DNA of 64,000 bases, from positions 1,426,001 through 1,490,000 of the forward strand of contig JAKSXM010000014.1 of the NCBI GenBank assembly GCA_022575985.1, in the 5' to 3' direction. A model generated the notes under the pieces. That model was not told the DNA's origin. It did no database searches and saw nothing but the letters and a program-made list of their open reading frames with translations. Origin of the DNA: Anagrus nilaparvatae. Taxonomy: Eukaryota > Arthropoda > Insecta > Hymenoptera > Mymaridae. Shown piece by piece: positions 1-10,417 of the stretch. How positions within the stretch are numbered: the stretch's first letter is position 1; each line of letters opens with the position of its first letter. A program made the position numbers and the translations under genes.

Positions 1-1159
1 ACTTTTATCTTATTACTTTACTTTTTGGAGGTAGCTTAATTCAAATATAATGTTATATTTTTAAAATTGACAGTTTACAGCTGGCAAATAGCTGTCAAAA
101 ATCGATAAAAAACAAAAAACTTACTTTTATCTTATAACTTGTTTTTGAGGTTGCCGAATTTAGTTAATAAGTCGAATTTAGATAAAAATTGACAATTTAT
201 AACTGTTAACTAGCTGACGTAAAATAACAAAGTAAGTATTCTAATATATTTTTATTACTCTATGTTTTTTTGGTTATTTACATTATAATTAAAAAAAAAA
301 TTCGTGCCCAAGTTACCTGTATCGCTCCTATCCTTACTAGTAGAGAGTTTTGTTTATTTATTTCATAGCGCTTAGTTATCATTTAGCTGTCAAAGTTTTG
401 TAGTTTATTAGAATGGCTCAGATTGCATTTATGTTTGGAATATTGTTTTTTTTCCTTGGGTATTATATAATTATTTATAGTCAGCAGCAAAGAAATGCGA
501 ATCTTCTGGCCATACAGAGGCCAAAAAATACTTGTATTCTGGCTGCTGTTAAGAAAATAATATTTTTAAAATTATATATAGAAAAGAGCACTTATGAAGT
601 ATTATTTTGTGGAGAAAAGAACTCTTTGCACATGGTCGCGGTGGGGCAATCAAAATAATGTGGAAAAAAATGCTCATCTTTCGCTTATTTATAAGTATGA
701 GAGAGATAAAATTCTTTGGTCACTATTAATTAGTGAAGATAGAGAGAGGAGAAGCAATTTGTTATCTCACGATAATAGTAAAATACCCCCACTGTTTCAT
801 ATGTAATAATCTTCTATAAAAAATAATTATAATAGGCATTTGGATAATATCAAATATAATAACTGAAAATAGTATTGAATGAAAGTAAAGTCACTTAGTA
901 TTGAATGAAATAAAAAAAAAAACAATATTATTTTTAATTATTAGGTATCACTGTATGTAAAGTACCTTTGGGTCATCGTTTAAAAGTGATCTTTTCTATC
1001 ATACAATGTAAAAAAAATCATTTTTAAACACGTGTAGAAAAAGTTCAAGATAGCAAACTCGAAGATGGCATGAAAACTGTTTTCTGTCTTCCCCTCGTGT
1101 ACTATCTTGGATTTTCTTCACTTATTTTAAAAAGATCTATTCTGCTTTTAAGAACAAGC
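1..1159. other. AT-rich DNA without a convincing gene
   Basis: No coding frame here looks real. Bases 1-105 and 118-218 are two diverged copies of one ~118-bp unit. A stretch near 485-560 with the pattern ctggcc...aggccaaaa resembles the stretch at 51440-51580, so it is a dispersed repeat; the two short frames over it (413-658 and 594-806) translate repeat DNA. An imperfect hairpin pairs the strings around 1045 and 1110 (caagatag / ctatcttg). Confidence 0.6.
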
Positions 1160-1169
1160 ATTATATTAC

Positions 1170-1760
1170 TTATATTAAAACTTTAATAGTTTATTTTTAC
1201 GAGATTCTTATAATTTTAAACTTTAATAGTATATTTTTACTAGATTCTTATAATTTTAAACTATAATAGTTTATTTTCACAATGTTCATATAATTTTAAA
1301 CTTTAATAGTTTATTTTTACAAGATTCTTATAATTTTAAACTTTGATAGTTTATTTTTACTAGATTCTTATAATTTTAAACTTTGATAGTTTATTTTCAC
1401 AATGTTTTTATATTTTCACAAGATTCTTATAGTTTTAAACTTTAATAGTTTATTTTTACAAGATTCTTATAATTTTAAACTTTAATAGTTTATTTTTACA
1501 AGATTCTTATAATTTTAAACTTGAATAGTTTATTTTTACGAGATTCTTATAATTTTAAACTTTGATAGTTTATTTTCACAAGATTCTTATAATTATAAAC
1601 TTTAATAGTTTATTTTTACAAGATTCTTATAATTTTAAACATTAATAGTTTATTTTCACAAGATTCTTATAGTTTTAAACTTTAATAGTTTATTTTCACA
1701 AGATTCTTATAATTATAAACTTTAATAGTTTATTTTTACAAGATTCTTATAATTTTAAAC
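1170..1760. repeat. 40-bp tandem array
   Basis: About 14-15 head-to-tail copies of a 40-bp unit of the form ctttaatagtttatttttac followed by aagattcttataattttaaa. Copies differ by single substitutions (aagattc/gagattc/tagattc, tttttac/tttcac) and one short irregularity near 1400-1420. No spacers of independent sequence occur, so this is a minisatellite. It abuts the 5' end of the recognisable transposase frame. Confidence 0.9.
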
Positions 1761-1772
1761 CTCTTCTATCGT

Positions 1773-2122
1773 AAATGAAATTGAAAGATTAGAGCAAGAT
1801 CCAGATTGTTTGCGCTTAAACCTTCTAACGTAAACTTCTTCCCACACTTGTTTTATACATGACTGCAACAACAATAATAATTTACAAAGACTTAGAGTTG
1901 GTTGCCAAGTAAACATTTATTTAAAGAGAGATATATACGTATCTGAAAATACTAAGACTTGTCCTGAACATTTAGATGCTGAAGGAAATCTTTTGCAACC
2001 ATTACTTGAAACGTTAAGGTTTGTCAACAGGCCTTACTGTTTAAAAGGGACGCAATTAAAAAACTTTTTACAAGAGCTTCGAAATGTTGCAAATAACATT
2101 TCATTTTCTAAGTTTGATAATG
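1773..2122 (+). pseudogene. 5' part of a PIF/Harbinger-type (DDE_Tnp_4) transposase gene
   Basis: An unbroken frame runs from the TGT at about 1867 into the Gypsy insertion at 2123, with one stop or frameshift upstream near 1825. It has paired Cys/His residues (TCFIHDC, then KTCPEH), suggesting an N-terminal zinc-binding module. The last codons before the insertion read FDN, and the frame resumes after the insertion (14638) with ESNFSD, one aatg copy being the target duplication. The two parts are therefore one gene cut by an LTR element. The start is not identifiable. Assignment to DDE_Tnp_4 rests on the catalytic part at 14784-15482. Confidence 0.6.
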
Positions 2123-3246
2123 TGTAACGGGGTATTTTCGGTTAAATAAATAATTTTTAATAATACACATACATATCTATTTATTAATATATTTATACTT
2201 AAAGAGCACCTTTCAATAAATATATATATATATGTATAATAATTTGTTAATAATAATGATAATAAAATAGGGGGAAATTACCTCTGTTATTCGGCTAGCT
2301 GCTGCATGAGGCTTACCTCTTTATTTAGTAGAGGGGGTTCACTAGGTCAAGAATATGTGTATTTAATGTATAAAAAGTGGGGGCGGTGAACATGCACATG
2401 GATAAAAATTAATGAAAACTACACACTTAATTTTAGCTATTAATAACTAATTTACCTTTTATTTAATAATTTTTTTTACAACATAATGCCTCTTGGGCTA
2501 TTAATAATTATTATAAACATAACTTTAATATATATAACTTTGAACTTTATTTCTTTTAATATCACGCGCACACACACATAAGCAAGAGGATTTTTGAAGC
2601 ACGCTTTCATATATTTATATATAATTTACCAGTGGCTGGATTTCCTCTTGGATGACTTGTAGGCGGCGAACTTGGAGTCGGCCTCTTGATGCTAGCCTCA
2701 ATGCTTGGTTGAAAGTCTTTCCACACGAATCTCTTCACTTTTGATCAAGTTTTTATTAACACGGTTATGCTCCGTGAACGGCGGTTATGTTATAACGTGT
2801 TCGCTCGACGCCAAGCTTTTATTACTTTTGCCCATGGGCTTTCACTTATTTTATTTGTAATAATATTTCTATTTAATCGACGAAATAATTACTTTGCACT
2901 AATAAGCTTTAGATTTATTGAACCGGAATGTTTTAATGTGGCTTTTGTTGCAGAAACCCGGAGTCACATGTGGTTTCTATATAAGTCAAAAACCACCTGT
3001 AATTCTTTTCTGCTAGCGGAAATCTTCTCCGCTCGTTTCTCTCTTTTCTGTCTTTTCTTATTCGCTGCCCGCGGCGCTCGTTGACTACGCGGTGCTGCTA
3101 CTCACGCCTGGCGGCTGTATTATACTTTTCAAAAAACTATATACTGGCTGATACTGAAGCTATGTGTGTGTGTGTGTGCATGTAAATTTAAACGTTTATA
3201 AAATAATATAATAATACTATTTGTAACGCGAATTTGCCTCGTTACA
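2123..3246 (-). repeat. Element A 3' LTR (full copy)
   Basis: Read on the minus strand it begins TGTAACGAGGCAAATTC (3246) and ends CCGAAAATACCCCGTTACA (2123), so both ends carry the inverted TGTAACG/CGTTACA of an LTR. Bases 2777-3246 match 14170-14637 almost exactly. The remaining 654 bp (2123-2776) have no counterpart at the other end of the element. A short frame at 2767-3084 lies in the duplicated part and recurs at 14190; it is LTR sequence, not a gene. Confidence 0.88.
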
Positions 3247-3727
3247 ATAGCTCCCACGTTAGAGTGGACGTAGTGGAACAAGTCCTTGCACTTCTAGGAG
3301 CTATTGCCGTGCTTCATTACTCTTAATATCAAACCTTGCGGAACATAAATCCTACCCGTGCATACTCAAGGCCTACTCTAAAATTATTTACAATATGTAC
3401 AATTTATTGAACAATGACTAGAAATTCTTAGAGATCTCGTTCATAAAAAAAAAATATATATATAATTTATTCGGTTATATACAACTTACTTCCGGCTTAC
3501 AAGAGTGTAATAGCTGAATAGAATTCATGTAATTTACGCGAAGAAACAAAAAAAAATATTCAATTAACAGATATAGAAACGAAATAATACCTAAAAATTT
3601 TATTACTTAATTTAATCTTCTACTGCTCCAATTATTTTCCGTGAATGGGTTTTAGGAGTCAGGAATTAGGTTAAGGCAAATTTTTAAATAATCAGGCAAT
3701 AATAACAAGAAAAAAAATATATATATA
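3247..3727. other. Noncoding internal DNA of element A
   Basis: It lies between the 3' LTR and the palindromic insertion and has no coding frame. Next to the LTR the minus strand reads AACGTGGGAGCTAT, a poor polypurine tract. The rest is AT-rich with short simple runs. Confidence 0.5.
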
Positions 3728-5796
3728 TGAGTCATTCTGGATATCGTGTCATGGCCTTGCCAGGTCAGGTCTCCCGATCGGGCTGATTTTTTCACCACTT
3801 TTTTATGTATACAAAATATGTTTCCTGTGAAATTTTCAGCCCTCTAGGCGCTCAGGAACCCGAGTTATACCCAAAAGAAGCTTTTTAGATTTCTCCGATT
3901 TTTTCAAAAAAAAAATTTTTTTTTTTTTTTTTAATTTTTAAAATCGACTAGATGATTAAAAAAAATAGTACCCAGACATAAAAAAATGTAAAATTTCCCG
4001 CTGAATCCGAATTTGAGGTCAGTTTTTTGAAATTTTGCCCCTGGGCGGCTCAAACTGCTTTTTTCGGCTTAGAGCGGGAGATTTTGAACTGCCCAAATTC
4101 AACAACTTTTATCAGGCTCAAACCTGGATAGAATTGGTCTAAATACTATATACTTTGATGTGGTAAATGTTGCTGGGTGGTTATATACCCTTTAAAAAGC
4201 GCCAGAAGCATAATAATGGCTTTTTTAAATCAAATTTTAACGTTAAAATCACATTTTTTAAGCGCCTTATAGTATTTTTTAATTATATTTGTACTTAAAT
4301 GACTTTTTTATGCTTTCTATACATAAACTTGATATTTTTCAAAGATTTTCAGTCCATTAATTCACGCGTCTCCAATAAAATGCGTATCTATGCGTAAAAT
4401 ATAAAATAGGGTTTTTTGGCAATTTTCAATGAAACGCTTAAACCTCACAAGTTAACCAAAACACTTCTGGTTGGTCTCATTTTTTTGGTGTAAGTATCCC
4501 CTTTCAAACACCGTAAACCGCAATTTTTTATCACTAATTTTCTTATCAATGTAGCCAATTAATCAAATTTCCATTTTTGGTTAAAAATGACCAATTTTTA
4601 AATTGATGCCAAATTCGTAATTGTTGACAAAAAAGGGTTTTATTTGTCTCAAAATATTCCCACAAGCTTCAAATTTCCAAAAATTCTTTACTCTACCATT
4701 TTTAATTATTTGTTAATCAGATATGATAATTTGAAGTCGAGGCCCAAATTTCATGATTTTTCAAAAAAGCTCATTTTTAATGTTAACTTTGAAGAGCCAT
4801 TTCTTAAAAACGACTCAAGAAAATGAGACAAACAAAAAATTTTTGGAAATCGGAAGCTTGAAGAAAATTTTTGAAACATATAAAACCTTTTTTTGTCAAA
4901 AATTACGAATTTGGCAGCAATTTAAAGATTGGTCATTTTTAACCAAAAATGAAAATTTGATTAATTGGCTACAATGATGAGAAAATTAGTGATAAAAAAT
5001 TGCTGTTTACGGCGTTTAAAAAGGGATACTTACACCAAAAAAATGAGACCAACCAGAAGTGTTTTGGTTAACTTGTGAGGTTTAAGCGTTTCATTGAAAA
5101 TTGCCAAAAAACCCTATTTTATATTTTACGCATAGATACGCATTTTATTGGAGACGCGTGAATTAATGGACTGAAAATCTTTGAAAAATATCAAGTTTAT
5201 GTATAGAAAGCATAAAAAAGTCATTTAAGTACAAATATAATTAAAAAATACTATAAGGCGCTTAAAAAATGTGATTTTAACGTTAAAATTTGATTTAAAA
5301 AAGCCATTATTATGCTTCTGGCGCTTTTTAAAGGGTATATAACCACCCAGCGACATTTACCACATCAAAGTATATAGTATTTAGACCAATTCTATCCAGG
5401 TTTGAGCCTGATAGAAGTTGTTGAATTTGGGCAGTTCAAAATCTCCCGCTCTAAGCCGAAAAAAGCAGTTTGAGCCGCCCAGGGGCAAAATTTCAAAAAA
5501 CTGACCTCAAATTCGGATTCAGCGGGAAATTTTACATTTTTTTATGTCTGGGTACTATTTTTTTAAATCATCTAGTCGATTTTAAAAATTAAAAAAAAAA
5601 AAAAAAAATTTTTTTTTTGAAAAAATCGGAGAAATCTAAAAAGCTTCTTTTGGGTATAACTCGGGTTCCTAAGCGCCTAGAAGGCTGAAAATTTCACAGG
5701 AAACATATTTTGTATACATAAAAAAGTGGTGAAAAAATCAGCCCGATCGGGAGACCTGACCTGGCAAGGCCATGACACGGTATCCAGAATGACTCA
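3728..5796. mobile_element. 2.07-kb foldback (palindromic) MITE, Tc1/mariner-like
   Basis: The two halves are near-perfect reverse complements: TGAGTCATTCTGGATA at 3728 is answered by TATCCAGAATGACTCA ending at 5796, and pairing continues inward with few mismatches to about 4650 and 4870. Only the central ~150-200 bp are unpaired or diverged. TA flanks both ends (3726-3727, 5797-5798), the Tc1/mariner target duplication. It encodes nothing; the frames at 4644-4977 lie in the loop and are AT-rich chance frames. It interrupts element A and is therefore younger. Confidence 0.85.
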
Positions 5797-5960
5797 TATG
5801 GGAAGTACGTAAAAAGAATATATTTTATTTGTCTAGTATTTGACTAGTCGAGAGTCATTTTCTCTCTTTTGATTAACAAGTAAAAAAAATAAAAAATTAA
5901 CATATGTATTTTAACAAAAAAATGAGATATTTAATACAAAAAATATATTAATAATATTTT

Positions 5961-6210
5961 AGCCTTACAGGCAATCTAATTAACAATATTAAGCCTTAAG
6001 GGTGGATAGAAAAAAAAATAAGAAGAAAAAAAACATAAGTTTAATTAATAGTCTTCGAGCCTTTTGGGCGAAGGATGAATAAAAAAATATATATAATGAT
6101 GTATGTTCAAGCCTTCTGGGCGATCAAAAAAAAATATATTTGAGTGATTCTACAATCATAGAGCCTTATAGGCGAGTTGAATGTTTAGCTATCAAGCCTT
6201 GTGGGCGATA
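5961..6210. repeat. Six short GCCT/GGC hairpins in the 3' untranslated part of element A
   Basis: Six copies of a short palindrome recur every ~40-60 bp: gccttacaggc, gccttaagggt, gccttttgggc, gccttctgggc, gccttataggc and gccttgtgggc. A related copy (gcctcttgggc) lies in the LTR near 2487. The outer bases are kept while the loop varies, and AT-rich linkers differ in sequence. The position is between the third ORF and the 3' LTR of the minus-strand element. Confidence 0.65.
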
Positions 6211-6344
6211 AGAATAAAAAAAAAACATATATATATATATATATATACTATAATAACGTTTATATGTGGAAAAAAGAAAAAATATAACTAAAAAAAAGTA
6301 TAACTAAAAAAATTTAGAAAAATTGCTAAAATAACCGGGGGACC

Positions 6345-7314
6345 TTATAGCATACCAATTGCATCTGGATATGCGAGGATAAGTCTTAAAGCTATAGAGG
6401 AGCTTCCAGCTTCTCTTGCGGCGTTTAGTATCTCTTTTGGTATTTGTTCTAAAACGTCTCGTGGCCAATTGTAACGAGGGTAATCGAAGGGATTTTCGAC
6501 CGCTGGGGCGGAGAAGTATTCAGGAAATCTTTCCCATAACTCCAAGGGTCTCTTGCCTTCCTGTGACTCTTTGGCAAGCTTCTTTGTGCAAGTACCGCAT
6601 GTGTGCCCTCTTGCACCGAGGGCACTCAATAATTTTAACTCCTCGTCTGCCACAATTGGCACATACGGGTACTAATTGGGATTTGCTTTTACAAGTCCAC
6701 TGGGTGTGTCTCCAGCTGTGGCATTGAAAACATCTGCCTGGGGGCAGGTCGACGCTTGCGTCAAATTCCACGGGCTCTAGTACCTGATACCTGATAGTTT
6801 TGTATCTAAAAGGGAAGAGCGGGAAGTCGCTTTCCCTTCGCAGAGCTAGTGCCATTGCACGGTATGGAACTGGTTTAGGATCTGATTCTGCGTTTTTTCC
6901 GTCCGTAGGCTTAACTTCCTCTGGGCGTGAAATGGCTTGGGCCATCAAGGGCATAGGTGGAGCTATTGTATTAGGCGGGGAGTTTACTACGCTATCTCTT
7001 GGGGCGTCGTCCGGGATTGGGGCTGCGCGATTTAAGGTAGACCTCTCTTTGCGTATAGCACCAGTCGATGAGGGCGGTTTCGCGGATAGGGTTGGAGCGT
7101 ATACTCCGTTAACGTATACAATTCCACTAGCGACAGGGGCAGAGGTTGTATCGTGTACTTCCGTCGTCGTCGTTCTTTCTGGTATCTGCGCTTGGGGCTG
7201 GTTGAGCCTTCTTTCGGGGTCTCCCCCGTCTTCAGCCTCTTGTGTGTTTTCTTGTCTCCGCCATTTCGTGTTGAGTAGGCGTTTGCCTCTCCAATTCCCT
7301 CTGGCGTTGCTCAT
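6345..7314 (-). pseudogene. Third ORF of element A: proline-rich, zinc-knuckle protein downstream of integrase
   Basis: The start at 7314 overlaps the 3' end of the integrase frame by about 80 bp, the position where env begins in many Gypsy elements. The product is not envelope-like: no signal peptide, furin site or membrane segment is visible. It has a basic N-terminus, a Pro/Ser/Thr-rich middle, then a canonical knuckle CFQCHSWRHTQWTC (CX2CX4HX4C) followed by further Cys pairs (CANC, CPRC). A frameshift near 6600 moves the C-terminal part into the frame ending at 6345 (LELWERFPEYF onward). It may be a nucleic-acid-binding accessory protein or displaced Gag-like module; the function is unknown. 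Confidence 0.6.
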
Positions 7315-8590
7315 TCCTGGAACATGCGTTCATTTGTAAATTTTGTGACTCAGTTGCTTTGGAATTAGGATTAGGTGAGGATGTTTTCAGTCTTATTAAG
7401 TTAACCGCGTGTACTTTGGGTATTCTTCCCGGAGAGTTTTTCAATTCATACACTGTAGGTGATAAAACTTTAGCTATCGTATCCGATTCCTCGCTTTTTG
7501 GCGCTAGTTTTGCTGAAAAATCTTTTTCTGCTGACGATTGCGGCTGAGTCTTTCTAAGGACTATATCCCCCTCCTTAAAGGAGACGTCCAGTCGACCCTT
7601 ATCATAGCGCTTTTTTTGCTTGTCCCGTTCGTCGTCTATATGTTTAGCTACTAAGTCTCGTAGTACGTCAAGTCTTTTTGGTCTGTCTTTCCAAACTTCT
7701 TGGTCAATTTCTTGTATTGGCTGTTCAATTTGTCGCCTTAGGCTTTTTACCATTTTAGGCTGACGGCCATAATTCATGTACGCGGGTGATGTTTTTAGCG
7801 TTTGCTGTATTGCTGTGTTTTTTGCGTGCTGGAATTCGTGCAGATGTTTATCCCAGTCTCTGTGGTCGTTTCCGACGAACATTCTAATCATTTGTTTTAG
7901 GCTACGGTTCGAACATTCAGTAGCGTTGCTTTGAGCGTGATAAGAGGGAGTAGAGATTACTCGCACCCCATATTCGCTCATTATCTTCCGGATGTGATCG
8001 TTGTCGAATTTCGAGCCATTGTCGGTCAAAAAATAGCTTGGAGTTTCCCAGCGAAAGAGTATGAGCTCTTCGAAAGCATTAGAAACGGTTTTCCTGTTAG
8101 CTTTCCTCAAGGGCTTCAATTCGATCATTCGTGTGAATAAATCTTGGAAAACGATTAAGTATTTGAATCCGTTCTTACTTCGCGGGAACTCCATACAATC
8201 GCCTGCGACTACAGTCCATGATTGTTCTACTATGCGTTTTCCCATTAAGCCTTGTGGGGCTGTTTGGACTGCTTTATGCCTTTTGCATTCTAGGCACGTC
8301 GTGACGTATTTTTCCGTGTCGTGGTACATTCCGTGCCAGTAATAATCCGTAGCTAAGCGCTGGTATGTTTTTGCTACTCCGAAATGTCCTGACCACGGCA
8401 TATTATGCACTTCTTGAAGTGCTGTTAATCTTTGCCCCTCGGGCAGTAGTAATCGACAATTGTGTTTATCGCCACTTATTGGGTTTAATAATTGATCTCT
8501 ATAATGAATATATAATCTGTTTTCTTCCACTTTCCAGTTAGGCAGTTTCCACGGCGTTTGTATGACATCTTGCATTCTTATAAATACCAT
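7232..8590 (-). pseudogene. Element A integrase domain of Pol
   Basis: This 452-residue open stretch contains an N-terminal HHCC zinc module (HNMPWSGHFG ... CLECK), then the retroviral integrase core with its acidic triad: D in VAGDCMEF, D in LTDNGSKF and E in NATECSNRSLK. A basic C-terminal domain follows with GDIVLRK and FKEGD-like motifs. It is joined to the RNase H frame by a frameshift at 8578-8590 and overlaps the start of the third ORF. The triad is intact, but the polyprotein is broken upstream, so it is listed as a pseudogene. Ty3/Gypsy integrase assignment is firm. Confidence 0.88.
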
Positions 8591-9114
8591 GGGTCCGTAA
8601 TTTCTTCTAAGGCAGATATGTAATCCATGTCGCTTTCGTCGTCATTTTCTGCCAATTCTTTGTAAGATATTCTTGATAATGCGTCTGGAAAATGGTTTAA
8701 ACTACCTTTTCTGTATACGACGTCAAAGTCCCACTGTTGTAACTCGAGGGCCCAGCGGGGTAACCTGCCGTTCGGTTCCTTTAAGTTGCTTAGCCATTTG
8801 AGGCTGGAGTGATCAGTGATCGCAGTAAATTTGTAACCTTCTAGGTATGGTCTCAATCGTTTTATTGCCCATAAAAGAGCTAAACATTCGCGTTCTGTGG
8901 CGCTGTAATTTTGCTCTTGGGCTGTTAAAACTCGGCTGATATAAACTACTGGGTGCTCACCATCTTCGTGCATCTGTTTTAAGACGGCACCGATCGCCAT
9001 ATTACTGGCGTCCGTTTGGACCTTGAACGGGAGATTAAAGTCTGGTCTGGCTAGGACTGGTGTACTGACTAAGGCTAATTTGAGTTTTTCAAACGCCTCT
9101 GCCTGTTCATCTCC
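8578..9114 (-). pseudogene. Element A RNase H domain of Pol
   Basis: Ty3-type RNase H: QTDAS carries the first catalytic Asp just upstream of GAVLKQ; then YSATERECLALLWAIKRLRP, with the conserved Glu; ITDHSSLKWL, with the next Asp; and PDALSR near the end. The frame is open from about 9114, upstream of its first ATG at 9000. It is separated from the RT frame by one frameshift in a run of G at 9112-9117 and ends at a stop where the integrase frame takes over. Confidence 0.85.
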
Positions 9115-10195
9115 CCCATTTTATATCTTTGTGTAGTAGTTTAACCAGCGGAATTTTTAATTCAGCGACGTTATTTATAAAACGTGAATACCATCCTACC
9201 ATGCCTAAAAATTGGCGTAATTCTTTTACGTAAGTTGGCGCAGGATATTCTAAAACGGGCTTGATTTTTTCTTTATCAGGGCGTAACCCGTTGGCATCTA
9301 AAATAAATCCAAGATAAACTACTTCTGAGCAACCGAAATTACATTTGTCTGGATTTATCGATAAGCCTGCGTCGATTAACTTTTTGAAAACTATTCTTAA
9401 ATACTTAAGATGTTCTTGAAAGTCTTCTGTGGCTATTATTATATTGTCTTGATAACTAAGCACGTAGGGCTCGAGATCGGGCGTTATAATTTTGTCCAAT
9501 AACCTTTGAAAAGTTTTTGGCCCATCTGTGACTCCAAAAGGCAGTCTTGTGAATTGCAGAAGGCCTAGTCCTGGTAGAGCGAATGCCGGGTACGGCTTAG
9601 AATCGTTTTCTAGTGGGAATTGTAAAAAAGCTTTATTAAGGTCTATTTTTGACAAGTATTTTGCCCTTCTCAGCTTGTCTAAGGCGGAATCAAGATTAGG
9701 GAGTGGGTAGGCGTCCTTTTCGTTCACCCGATTTAAGTCACGAAAATCCACGCACATCCAATAATTGTCGTTGCGTGGTACCATAACAGGAGCGCTACAC
9801 CACGAGCTATTCGAAAGTTCGAATATCCCTAATTGAAGCCACTTTTTAGCTTCTTCTATGGCAAGATTTAAGACTTTCGGTGACATTCTTCTTAACTTGT
9901 GTCTTACTGGTGTGGCATCAGGTTTGACCCTTATTTTGTGCTTAATGAGATGTGTTCTTCCATGGGGCTGTGGCTGTAGGGGCAGACATTCTTTTACTTC
10001 TCGCATAATTATATCCTTTTGTGACGCTGAAATTTCTTCGAATCCCGCGCACTCTTCGTAGAGCTGTGGATCATTTTTACTTTTATGCGCGTTAAATTTA
10101 TGCCATTGTCCGCTGCCATGTCTTCGCCTCCATTCGCCTGCACTTGCACAAATTTCTAGGCCAAAAACTTTTTCAAAGTCTACGCCCAATAACAT
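9107..10195 (-). pseudogene. Element A reverse transcriptase domain of Pol
   Basis: Ty3/Gypsy RT motifs appear in order: KWLQLGIFELSNSSWCSAPV, CVDFRDLN, LSKIDLNKAF with the first catalytic Asp, LPFGVTDGPKTFQ, then the catalytic loop, CNFGCSEVVYLGF, and the connection motif RQFLGMVGWYSRFI. The loop reads SYQDNIII where the family has Y-x-D-D, so the second Asp is Asn and activity should be lost. The N-terminal residues (MLLGVDFEKVFG) are the tail of the retropepsin domain. The frame stops at a frameshift into RNase H. Confidence 0.9.
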
Positions 10196-10417
10196 GTCAT
10201 ATTGTAGGCTTTCGGAAATTTTCAGGTCTATAGGTTCCGCTTGTCCGTCTACGTCAAACCAAACCTTCAGTACTTGAAAATATTTCCCGTGGCGTCAATT
10301 AATGCTGACCCTATGAACCAATTAATGCTGAGCCTATCTTTGAACTTTTTTGCGTCCTTGGGCAAAGTTGACCTTATTTTCGTTTCTGTTCATTTCTGTT
10401 TGTGTAGTTATTTTTAT
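10196..10417 (-). pseudogene. Protease remnant of element A
   Basis: Between gag and RT only the C-terminal part of a retropepsin is readable (KVWFDVDGQAEPIDLKISE leading to LLGVDF). No D-T/S-G catalytic motif is visible in any minus frame, and there are stops near 10300-10340 with a short duplicated string (gctgaccctatgaaccaatt / gctgagcctatctttgaac). The protease has lost its active-site half. Confidence 0.6.

Noticed and set aside
413..658. 81-codon frame with a hydrophobic start
   Set aside because: It overlaps a dispersed repeat that recurs at 51440-51580 and lacks any domain or splice context.
1170..1760. Regular repeats that could suggest a CRISPR array
   Set aside because: Units are contiguous 40-bp copies without unique spacers, the genome is eukaryotic and no cas-like gene is present.
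2767..3084. 105-codon plus-strand frame repeated at 14190-14477
   Set aside because: Both copies are the duplicated part of the LTR and run antisense to the element; nothing else supports a gene.
6416..8342. Plus-strand frames of 60-180 codons over element A
   Set aside because: They are antisense shadows of the third ORF and integrase, whose motifs are on the minus strand.
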